Below, in pieces: positions 54,645 through 64,000 of a stretch of DNA of 64,000 nt (the first letter of the stretch is position 1; every line of letters starts with the position of its first letter). A program made the position numbers and the translations under genes. Location: NCBI RefSeq assembly GCF_048544455.1, contig NC_133529.1:54059401-54123400 (forward strand). The letters run 5' to 3'. The notes below the pieces were generated by a model. It did not search any database, was not told where the DNA came from, and was given only the letters and a program-made list of their open reading frames with translations. The DNA is from Silene latifolia. Its lineage: Eukaryota; Streptophyta; Magnoliopsida; Caryophyllales; Caryophyllaceae.

Positions 54645-56756
54645 ATAAGGATGTTGCATGCATAATCGGTTATTGTTTTTCCGAGTTAAAAGGTTAACAT
54701 ATAAAACTAAAAATTTGTGATTTATAAGTATAAGCCACGAAATCACCATGCATGTTATATATTCTGATCCTAAAATGTTTTTAGGTCATTTTTATGATTC
54801 ATGGAAATTTATTGCTCATTTTAAGGATTTTTGGTCATTTTATTACATTTTTATGACTAAAATGGGAATTAAAATGCTAAAAATAGTTAAATTTTGTTTC
54901 TGACCTTGAAAAATTTATATGACCTCACATGCATATTTTACAAGTTGTGTGTAAAAGGACGAGTTAATTTGATTAATTTTGCATGATTTATAATTTTTAT
55001 GAGATAAAGATGGATTAAAAGAGGTAAAATGGTTAAAATTAGTTAAATTTCGAATTAAGCCATGATCTTTTAATATGATGTCACATGCAAGATTTACAGA
55101 GAGTATGTAAATTTCTAGATTTAAATATCTTCTTTAGCATGATTTATGGATTTTTGAGTAAAAATGGCATAAATAGTGTCTATTTTAGCAAAAATTAGCT
55201 AAAACGTATTGCATGGCTTGAGAAAATTATTTTAAGTTGCATAAATATCCCACTAATCAGATATAAAGTTGTAAAAATTATTGGACTAATTTTCGGATAC
55301 TTTATGTATTTTATGAGATAAAATCGATAAAATGCAACTATATTTTCTCAAAATTAATTCGAAAATTTTAACCATGATTTTTGACATTATGAGTGTCATG
55401 GATTTATTCCAGAATGTTCAAAAATTTAAAATTCAAATTTTGAAACTTTTATGATTTAATTTGGATTTATTTCATATAAATAATGATTTTAAGGTAAAAA
55501 ATGAGCATAAAATTAAATCAAGTTGAATTATTATCAAAAATTTAGTGTTGACTGATTTTTGAGTCCTAAAATGTGTTAGGATAATTAACTTGAGCTTAGA
55601 TGTGATTTAAGTGTTAATTAGTGATTTTAAAAGGTTATTATCACGCATTTCCATGAAACCGGGTTATATGTACGACATAAGTTAAATAGGGCGATTTGGC
55701 ACATGATTTTGCATGATAGTTACATATTATAATGCTGCATATTTCAATTGTTGAATGTCTTTTATTTATATAATTTTGAATTATGTAATTTTATCTTAGT
55801 ATGGCCTTAGTTTTAATCGATATTACCCGTAATGAAAGGGAATATTGATTCGGTTGTAATTTAATGTGATCTCGAATCACTTTTATTTTATTTTTATTAG
55901 TTTTTACATTTTACAAATGTATAATAGGAATAGCTTTGTATTTTTATTATTATTTGTAATTATGGAGCATCTTCAAAGACGGTGCCATTCGGAAAGGTGA
56001 TCCGACAAAGACGATGTCTTGGGAGGCGTGCCATTTGAAGATTCAAGGGACCAAAGGAGTTGGTTTCCGAATATGTAATAGATTATTTGATTTTCTATTT
56101 TAGGAAGGCCATACTAGGAATTTTATTTATTTTATTGCTTTGCATTTCTTTTAATATGTTACATGCATTGCCAAATCGCCATAACAACACATGCATATCA
56201 TATCGAGTCATCGACCGTGTCAATTATAATTATCGTAGTTCACCGCTTTAGTTCACTTAAAACGTGATAGATAATAAATTGACAAGACCTCTCACATATA
56301 ATAATTGAGATAAAGCCTTACCAAATAGTAGAAACCCATGAAGTACCAATTTCATGAGGGAGTTAATCCGGCTTCACCGTAATACAAACCTTGTTACGTT
56401 GGCGAAGTGGGGTAATAAAATGTTATTACATCGAAATTTGGATTGAGCTCAACGGAAGTATTGTTGACCGTAGTCGCATGTGTTCCGGGCTAAAGATGAG
56501 AATTAGAGTAATTTTTATCGACGGAGAGTTCTAAAAGTAGAATCGATTAAAAAGTTAATCCACCGAGTTATATTAGTAAGGGATGAATCGGCTCACCGTG
56601 CCCGAGTTGATATGAACTTGGATCTCGGAATCATTTATGTAGTTGGGTGGAGGTCACTATATAAATGCAATGCTAGTAGTTAAATTTACGAGTATTATTA
56701 AAACGATAGATGATAATTATTTCCTTCATTTCCGTTTTTGTAGTTAATTATACGCA
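54645..56756. other. Leader of element B
   Basis: About 2.1 kb of non-coding sequence between the PBS and the small ORF. It is conserved in inverted orientation with the leader of element C (about 3900 to 1740), including a ggaccaaaggagttggtttcc-like block near 56047 and repeated ggctcaccgtg / ggcttcaccg words. No gene is seen. Confidence 0.65.
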
Positions 56757-57317
56757 ATGAATTCATCTAATACTCCTACACCAATCACCGTTGAAACATG
56801 GCTCCAATCATACGATGACAAATGCTCTGATTATGACAATGAAACGATTAGAGAATTACGCATTGGCATTGGTCAGGATGGAAATTTTTGCTTCTTTACC
56901 ACCTCCACTCCACCCACTCCAATATTATTGCCCACCACCTTGAAAAGAAATTCTTGTGAAGAAAATCTTACAAAGCCTAAGGAATCCTTGTTTGAAGAAA
57001 CAATGAGGAATATCAAATTGAGTGGGAGTTCTAGCAAGAGTGTCCTTGCAAATGAAAGGAGTTTTGGTATTAATAAAGGGAAGGCAAAAATGGGCGAGAA
57101 ACCCAAACCTGATTATAAATTGGAAATGGATAGTGGGACTACCAAGACCAAGACCAAGACCAAGACCAAGAAGGGTGCCAAATCCTATGAGGAATGTCAT
57201 TATTGTAATGTCATGGGCCATTGGAGGCGAAATTGCCCCAAGTATTTAGAAGATATCAAAGTTGGGCTTGTTACTCCAAGTGGGACTTGGAAATGTGGAA
57301 AAGCTAAACAAGAATGA
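56757..57317 (+). CDS. Short gag-like zinc-knuckle ORF of element B
   Basis: An intact 186-codon ORF with a zinc knuckle at C147, C150, H155 and C160 (CHYCNVMGHWRRNC), preceded by the simple run KTKTKTKTKK. The knuckle and following residues resemble those of element I (CHHCHKTGHWRRNC). The N-terminal half does not show the copia gag core, which seems to have been replaced or deleted. It could still act as a nucleocapsid-like RNA-binding protein; that is inference. Confidence 0.65.
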   Translation: MNSSNTPTPITVETWLQSYDDKCSDYDNETIRELRIGIGQDGNFCFFTTSTPPTPILLPTTLKRNSCEENLTKPKESLFEETMRNIKLSGSSSKSVLANERSFGINKGKAKMGEKPKPDYKLEMDSGTTKTKTKTKTKKGAKSYEECHYCNVMGHWRRNCPKYLEDIKVGLVTPSGTWKCGKAKQE

Positions 57318-57652
57318 TATGAATTTGCGATAATGAAAGGGAGCTCGGGTAGCCGCCACTTCAAGAGAAATTTATATACTTGTTTTTGCTAATAGCTTTG
57401 AGTTATGATTTACATAATTGTTATTAATTATGTTCCCACTTAGTCTAAAACATTATTTCCTTGTGAGACATGAAAGGATCTATATTTTGTCCTCAAAGAC
57501 AATTATTGTATTTGATTGAAAATAGACGTGGATGTGAGCCATGTCACTTATCTTTATGATACACAAGTTTTAGACAGTTCCAACTCATGTAAAGATATCT
57601 ACATAATACGCACCAAAAGACTCATAACAAGTAATCCAAATGATTTGTACAT

Positions 57653-57919
57653 TTGATTTTTCAATTAGGTTACGTAAATGAGAAACGCATTAAAATGCTA
57701 GTGTCGACTAGAATTATTAGACCATTTGATTTTCAATCATATGGAATATGCGAATCTTGTCTCCTTTGCAATATAATTTGTACTTCCTTTAGTGGTAAAG
57801 GGACACAAGCAAGTGATTTGTTGAGACTAATACATGCCGATGTATGTGTTCTAATGAGCATCACCGCAAGGGGAATTTATGACTACTTCGTCACTTTTAC
57901 CAATGATTCAAGTAGATAA
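57653..57919 (+). pseudogene. Integrase zinc-finger and first-Asp remnant, element B
   Basis: The text VNEKRIKMLVSTRIIRPFDF, GICESCLLCNIICTSFSGKG and LIHADVCVLMSITARGIYDY is a decayed copy of the integrase start seen in element I (INEKRVKKLV..., HTDVCGPMSITARDGY). The His pair of the finger is not complete, and the frame ends at 57919. Confidence 0.75.
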
Positions 57920-60593
57920 GGGTATATTTACTTAATCAAATAAAAGGTGAAACATTTGAGAAATTTGAGAAGTTTCTTAAATGACGTAGAGAACCAATTG
58001 AATAAAGTTCTAAGCATTACGACCCAATCGTAGTGGCAAAGATCTAAGTAATAAATTTGATTTATTAAAGATGGATTATGACCTAGCGTCACTACCCATA
58101 AGATCAAACTAATATGAGTCGGTTTGAGTTGATGAACTCAATTTTGGGAATTTGCAATCCAAAACGGACAAGTAATTCTAATTGGATGGTCAACCATGAG
58201 ATACCTAGAATAGAGAGTCTATCAAACAGATGACATGGATAAGACTCGTATATTATCAAGCTGCCATGTTAGGATGGCCTTTTGAAAGCTAAACTCCGTT
58301 AAAATATATATGTTTGTGTCTCACAAAACTATCTCTCAAGAAGATAGATGTATTTCTGAGAGATAGAGTGGGAGAAGATTGTATCGTCACAAACACCTCT
58401 TATAGTTGAAATATTACTTTGTGAAAGTAATTGAATTATAGAGTGGGAATTGGTATTGAACTATTATCTATGAAGATAGTATGAGAGCATAGTTCAGTGG
58501 GAGTCTATCGCACATGTCTTAGTGTTTAAAAATATTACTTTGTGAAAGTGATAGTATCATGACCTTATTACATATGAGCCGAAGCATTACAAATCCGAAA
58601 ATTGTTGCTCATGAGAAGATTTACTTTAAAGTGAGGGTCTCTTTAAAGGTAAATAGAGCTTTAGAGTACACAAATGCATATGATTTACATGAAGATGTTG
58701 ATCAAGATAAATTGTGTTAGGAATTGCCGCATTTCATTTTAATGATGAATGGCAAATAGAATTCGCTTTTCTAAAATGGGAATTTAGAGAAGGAAGTGTT
58801 TAAAACACAAAACCTTAGATGAAGATCTAAGAATCCTAACATATTATGCGTAGCTATCTTAAGTGATCACAAGATGGTCTTAAGCTAGCATTAAAGGATT
58901 ATATTTTTCGTTCATGTGATTATAGTGAATTGTTTCATTCACATGATTGAAGAATCATGATATACATGAAGTTAAGTGGGAGCTAGAGTTGTTTCTCCAT
59001 GTCATATATGTTGATAACATATTACTTATTGAGAATAATATACCAATGATCTCTTCTGGTAAGAGTAATTGGGAGACATGGAAAGGGATGTAAAGTATTC
59101 AAGATTTTGAATCTATGTGAGAGAATATTGGCATAGAGTTGAGAGTCTTATGAGGATAAGATATTTCGCATCTGTTGAACAACAACAAAGTTGAATGGCT
59201 TATTCATGATGATGAAAGTGGAATTACTATGATGGAATCATAGTCGTTCACTGAACCCATTAAGTTGTTGATTACATGAAATCGATTACTAATGTTTCCG
59301 CCATTAGAACGATTATGTATGCCAACAGACGCACGTGCTGTGATGTACCATATGCTAGGTACATTATGAATCAATAATAAGTTAATTCATTAGATGGGCT
59401 TGTGAAAGCCTTAAAGTACAATTGATGACTTGTACACATGTTTGGATGATAAACTAAGTTAAGGTGTTGAAGGGTTGCACAAACTTTAGTTTCCAAGCTT
59501 GAAAGGATTTGATGAAATCCTAAGCTAATGTTATTGACAAAGGAGTAAGAAACTAAGAAATGTGTTTTAGTTTCGCACATTGCAAATTCTACAAAAGGAA
59601 TCTAAGTAAGTTGTGATAAAATGGTCAACGTAGGGATTAAGGGTGAATCCATCTACAAATGACTTTATCACAAGTTATGCGATAACAGTGGGAGCTTCTT
59701 TCAAGTTAAAGAGCTCAGGACTAGTATGAAGTCTAGTCATTTACTTAGAGAAATTCATGTCATTAAGAGATGACATTGAATGGAAGGAAATAGCAATTAA
59801 AAAGGTTGGAATATATGGATATCAGGTATATCCACTTGCCAAGCTTGTATTGCATTTTAACTAGTGTTATAATACACTAAAGATTATAGAATATGAAGTA
59901 GTAATAGTGTATTGACTGTTCATATGTGATAATCACATTTATCGTTTGAGTTTTATTAAACTCACCCGCTACCTTGTCATATCCGAATGGGTTGTAGAGA
60001 CAAATTGAACCCCATTAAAGTGAACTGGATTGACATGGTATTCGCCCCTAGTTACTTATATGAGGTGACGTCTCGAAGTGACTAGAGTGTGATGCGATTG
60101 ATGGCAAGTTCAAGTGCCATAGAGTCATATGGGATGACTAGTCGATCACATAGGCAGATCAGTATGGGACAATCGTCGGGCAGATGACCGCTTATAGAGT
60201 TTCAGTAATTCATAAAGCCCGGTCGTGGCAAGAGCTACTATAGTATTCTTATGAGTCGATTCTTTTGACTAGAGACTATTCGCCCAAGTTGGCACAAATT
60301 TCCGATTAGCTTTGATTTATACTCTACGACTTCGTAAATGAGGTCAAACTGGGTATATTTTGGGTTATGATGGATGTGGTCGAAGAAGGGAATAGGGCGA
60401 TAGGAATTGTCCACCCTTGTCGGGTTGTTTGAAATCTCAAGGCCACTCGAGGAGTAGTTAATTGAAAATGCGTGGCCACGCTCGGAAGGTATCTATGATA
60501 GATAATTCCGGTCAGACGATTAATCTCCGGATCGAGAAAACCACTCAAGATATGATCAAATGTAAGTACGACCTGCAAGACACCTTGCATTGA
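57920..60593 (+). pseudogene. Decayed pol remnants of element B
   Basis: Shifted and stop-ridden text still recalls pol of element I in places. Near 59000-59060 it resembles the region around LLIGNDIPLLSS; near 59290-59330, the ASAIGSIMYA region. No usable frame remains. From about 60340 on, the 3' non-coding block shared with I takes over. Confidence 0.55.
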
Positions 60594-60659
60594 GTGGGAG
60601 ATTGTAATAGGACAAGAGAATTGGTGACGCACACTTGTCGAGGACAAGTGGGAGATTGT
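60594..60659 (+). repeat. Two polypurine-tract-like copies before the 3' LTR of element B
   Basis: gtgggagattgt occurs at 60594-60605 and again at 60648-60659, where it runs into the LTR start (60657). The second is the priming site implied by the LTR border. Element I has an equivalent pair. Confidence 0.7.
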
Positions 60660-61978
60660 TGGGAAATGTGTCCTCAACAATAGTGCGATCACAAGATTTA
60701 AATATCATTATTAAATCTCATATAAAGAATACGTAAGGGATGATTCAATTATATAGTCAACTGATCAACATTAATCGGTAACAATTGGCTTGCTAGAGTT
60801 TGACGTTCATCGTCGTGGGACGGTGGTGGTGATTGATCCCTTAAGGTCACACCTAAAGGATGATGCCTTTATCTAAAAAGTTAATTAATTGTATGTCGAT
60901 ACAAGTTGATTAATTCCTTAAAAATGAGCAATTTATTTTTATAAGAGGAAATATGTATCTTATGTTAATGTGATTAAATAAGATCACATTTAGTGGATTA
61001 ATATGTTAATTCACTAAATTATGTTGAGGTTTTATAAATGTTTCAAGGTAGAGGTAATTAGTTATTTACATTTACAAGAGGTTGTAAATTTAACTAACTA
61101 GTTATTATGGGACCCATTATATGTTGATATAATGATAAAATATTACTCAATACGTTGAGTGAATATATGTTTATTAATTTGTGTCATAATTGTTGTATGA
61201 TCAAATTAATATTTAATTATGTAAGATAATTAAACATAAGACTTATAAGCATTTGTGGGACAAATATTATAAGACAAAAATGGACCATAATTAGTCCATA
61301 TGCACCGATTTTTGGAGGTCATAGGACACTTGTCCTAAGTCTTCTATTTTGTCATAAAAGTTTATGACACAAGCAACACTTGTAATGTTGCACCTACCAA
61401 AAATCACTCTACCAATAAAGCATTTGAAAAAGAGTTTTGGGAAGACAATTTTGCTCTTATTAAGAGCATAGGGTCGGACCACCTCATGGTGAGAGAGCCT
61501 TTTGTTCTTATTTTTCCCATCATACTCTCAACACATGAACATGCAACAAAACCTCTCTCTTGTTCATAGTTTTTCCTCTAAAAACTTGTGAAGTTTGATT
61601 CAAATTGTTCAATAAAGATTACTAATATTATTAGTGTAATATATGAGTATTAGTAATCAATTTTAAGGTAAACTACTAAACAAATATCTAGCAAATATTA
61701 TTTAGTGGGGATAAGGGATAATCTTGGGTGCAATCAAGAGGAGTGACTTCTATACTTGAGGTCTTGGAAGATCATCCTATTACTCTTCATAGCTCAAGAA
61801 CAAGTGAAGGTAGGAGACCTTACTTGTGCCCATAAAACCGAAATCAACAATGTAAGGGACATTGTTTTCTTATAAATCTCTTATTTTGTTATGCATGCAC
61901 TAGATCTAAAGGATAAATTATAAACAATTAATTTGTTCACTATTAGAGGAGTCTAATAATAGGTATATGAACCTAACA
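60657..61978 (+). repeat. 3' LTR of element B
   Basis: A 1322 bp copy ending GAACCTAACA and followed by gacat. Differences to the 5' LTR include g/a near 60782, a small rearranged stretch near 60810-60835 and a few single substitutions. Confidence 0.92.
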
Positions 61979-62563
61979 GACATATCCGTATCTACTCAAA
62001 TCGTCCGTGAAAGTGATAAAATATCTATAGCCATCTCTAGCGGTAATTGACATAGGTCCACATACGTCCGTATGTATGAGTCCTAATAGGTCACTAGCGC
62101 GCATTCTAACACCTTTGAAGGAAGTTCGAGTCATCTTGCCAATGAGACATGATTCACACGTGCCATATGCAGAAAATCCGAATGAGGGAATAGTCCCATT
62201 ATCGACGAGTTTCTTTACGCGTTTCTCATTTATGTGTCCCATTCGACAATGCCATAGATAAGTTTGATCTTTGTCACCAACCTTTAATTTCTTATTATTC
62301 ATGTGTAATACTTCCGTGGTTTGATCTAAGATATAAATTCCATTCATGGAAACTGCTTTGCCATAAATCATTTCATTAAAAGAGAAAATACAACTATTAT
62401 CCTTTATTGAAAATGTAAAACCGTCTTTAGCAAGTACGGAAACAAAAATAATATTCTTAGATAAACTGGGTACATAGTAACAGTTATTTAAAGATAACTC
62501 AAAACCACTAGGGAGTTGGATTACATATGTTCCCTTCGAGGCAAAGAAGAACTCGTGCTCCAT
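61979..62563 (-). pseudogene. Protease end and integrase N-terminal part, element I
   Basis: A frame of about 195 codons. A protease C-terminal region (LNNCYYVPSLSKNIIFVSVL) is followed by the integrase HHCC finger (H105, H110, C136 and C139) and the first catalytic Asp (D166 in HTDVCGPM). It ends at the target duplication of B (gacat, 61979-61983); the last codons of the open frame come from the LTR of B. A frameshift near 62560 separates it from gag. Confidence 0.85.
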
Positions 62564-63639
62564 TCCGACTCGCAGTCCACATCACCTTTTTCGAGAGGTA
62601 TGATGTTCTTTAGGCCCTGCAAATGATTACACAGATGAGAACCACAACCAGTATCTAGTACCCAAGTTCCGAAACTTGCATGGTTAATCTCAATCATATG
62701 AATATAAGATGACATACCAACAGGAACGACGCGGCCTGCCTTGATGTCCTCACGGTAGACGGGACAGTTCCTCCTCCAATGTCCAGTCTTGTGACAATGG
62801 TGGCACTCTATGTCACCGCCCTTGCTCTTTGTCTTGCCCTGTGAGCCACTAGTCTCACCAGGCGCACTCTTACCGTTTCCTGGCTTCTTAAACTTTGGCT
62901 TACCTACAGCTAGGTCGCCACGAGCCTTGCCCTTACCTTTACCTTTGTTGTGAATCGTGAGAACATCCTGCTTCATGCTCCCACTCAATTTCATATCCTT
63001 CTCGGTCTGTACGAGAAGGGAGTGTAGCTCATGAGGACTCTTTTTCAAGTCATTCATGTAGTAGTTCGCCCTGAAAAGGGCAAAACCATCGTGAAGAGAA
63101 TGAAGCATTCGGTCAATGACAATGCTCTCACTGATTCTACAATTCAGTGACTCCAGTTTCTCGACATTCTCAATCATGTGAAGAATGTGTGGGCTAACCG
63201 GTTGGCCCTTCTGGAGTTTCGCATCAAAGAAGCGACAGTTATGCTCATATGTAACGATTCTCAGTGCCTTTGAGAACTCGTTAGTGAGCGTGGTGAAAAT
63301 CTTGTTTGCACCTTGGGCAATGAAGCGTCTCTGCAAATTGGTTTCCATTGCAAAGATGAGTACGTTCTTTATCGCACCCGTTTCCATAACGAAATCACTA
63401 TAAGCGAGTGACTCGTTGACTCCTGCATTTGGGCCTGGGTTGACCGGTATTGGCTCAGTTAAATACCTGAGCTTACCGTCAGCAGTGGCAACATTCCGTA
63501 GTGCCGCCTCCCAGTCCGCAAAATTGGACCCATCATTCTTCAGTCGAGTGGACTGATTCATTTGGTCCATGAACATTTTAAGCCAGGACGAACGATCTAG
63601 TGTGGCACTAGGCATTGGGATTGCGTTATTTCCAGCCAT
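62521..63639 (-). pseudogene. Gag and protease active site of element I
   Basis: The open frame extends to 63711, but the Met at 63639 (MAGNNAIPMP) is the likely start. It shows the copia gag core (WLKMFMDQMN, NFADWEAALR, AMETNLQRRF), a Lys/Gly-rich basic stretch and a zinc knuckle at C303, C306, H311 and C316 (counted from the upstream Met). It then has the protease motif WVLDTGCGSHLC with D353. Soon after, the frame is lost. Gag itself looks intact and of normal length. Confidence 0.88.
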
Positions 63640-64000
63640 TTGTTGTAACAGTATTATTGATAATAAGCGTGTTCTACACTGCGAAAGAAGAATAAAATAA
63701 TATGCATGCATCGTTTTTATTTTAAGTCTAATGAACTAATGTCATAACGTGAAGACTCAAAAACATTTATACAATTGACCTCCCTCAAGAATTATATAAA
63801 TGACCCCAAGACTCAATTCTCTGTAAATTGATAAGCTAACCTGTTAGCTAATTCTACCGTTAGAATTCTTGGTCGATAAATTTCTGTAAATACTATCTTT
63901 AGTCCATCATAATCACGAGAAACTCTTCGGACTATAATGTTGAGGTAAACTAAGTCAACACAACTACTTACCCAACGTAGAAGGGGTCATATTAGGCCTA
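63640..64000 (-). other. Leader of element I (partial)
   Basis: Non-coding sequence upstream of gag. The words attcttggtcgataaa and gaaactcttcgg resemble the leaders of C (about 1920-1990) and B (about 56450-56540). The PBS and 5' LTR lie beyond the window. Confidence 0.55.

Larger units (their letters stand above)
53309..61978 (+). mobile_element. Non-autonomous Ty1/copia element B, inserted in I
   Basis: A plus-strand element with a perfect target duplication gacat (53304-53308 and 61979-61983). Its LTRs of 1322 bp lie at 53309-54630 and 60657-61978, with a tRNA-Met PBS at 54633-54644. A leader of about 2.1 kb, a short intact gag-like ORF, decayed pol traces and a polypurine tract follow. 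The LTRs differ at only about seven single positions plus two compensating small gaps by eye, so it moved recently although its pol cannot be expressed. Confidence 0.9.
49188..64000 (-). mobile_element. Ty1/copia element I, interrupted by B (5' end beyond the right edge)
   Basis: A minus-strand element inserted in the RT of G. It is read from right to left: leader (64000 to 63640), gag, protease and integrase start (down to 61979), interruption by element B (53309-61978 plus its duplication), rest of integrase, RT and RNase H (53303 to 50951), a 3' non-coding block and the 3' LTR (50161 to 49188). Apart from frameshifts near 62560 and 51350, the coding part is well preserved. Its LTR and 3' block resemble those of B and C. 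Confidence 0.83.

Overview
This is plant nuclear DNA, from an intergenic region dense in LTR retrotransposons. It holds one recognisable host gene, an intact GRAS-family transcription factor of the HAM/SCL6 type at 15653-17332 with a perfect miR171 target site. Plant signs are the retroelement lineages (Sirevirus-like and other Ty1/copia; Athila-, Tat/Retand- and Tekay-like Ty3/gypsy), Stowaway and Tourist MITEs, and the GRAS gene. The Retand-like element, with a tandem repeat and an antisense extra ORF, recalls families described from Caryophyllaceae such as Silene. That placement is an inference only.

Layout. (1) 1-14182: a minus-strand Sirevirus-like copia element (A; 5' LTR 12697-14182, gag, protease, integrase, RT, RNase H and an extra 3' ORF), cut at 5195/5196 by another minus-strand copia element (C; LTR 3916-5195, leader to about 1740, decayed interior running off the left edge). 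(2) 14183-17718: the gene island, with Stowaway-type MITEs upstream of the GRAS gene. (3) 17724-39185: a three-level nest. D (Retand-like; target-site duplication, TSD, atatg) has E (Tekay-like, no coding; TSD ggtga) in its 3' LTR. E has F (Athila-like, gag-protease only, LTRs identical by eye; TSD atggg) in its 5' LTR. (4) 39191-42553: AT-rich spacer with two MITEs and copia debris. (5) 42554-64000: a second nest. G (Athila-like, decayed, plus strand) is interrupted by H (a solo LTR), a MITE and I (minus-strand copia, still open at the right edge). I is interrupted by B (a short, recently moved, largely non-coding copia relative; TSD gacat).

None of the elements seen here looks able to move on its own. 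F and B nevertheless have near-identical LTRs, so they were probably mobilised in trans. I, a relative of B, keeps almost the whole gag-pol apart from frameshifts and the B insertion.

The most unusual signal is that several unrelated element families each carry their own near-palindromic motif. In A, E, F and G the motif occurs both in the LTR and in the interior. The motifs are TACTCGATCGAGTA in E, CCCCGATCGGGG in F, GGTCGATCGACC in solo LTR H, ACCGCA-N3-TGCGGT in G and AACAGTC-N5-GACTGTT in A. In E, F and H most copies lie 19-21 bp from the next. I know of no explanation, and this is the main candidate for something undescribed. All repeat boundaries, TSDs and identities were read by eye.
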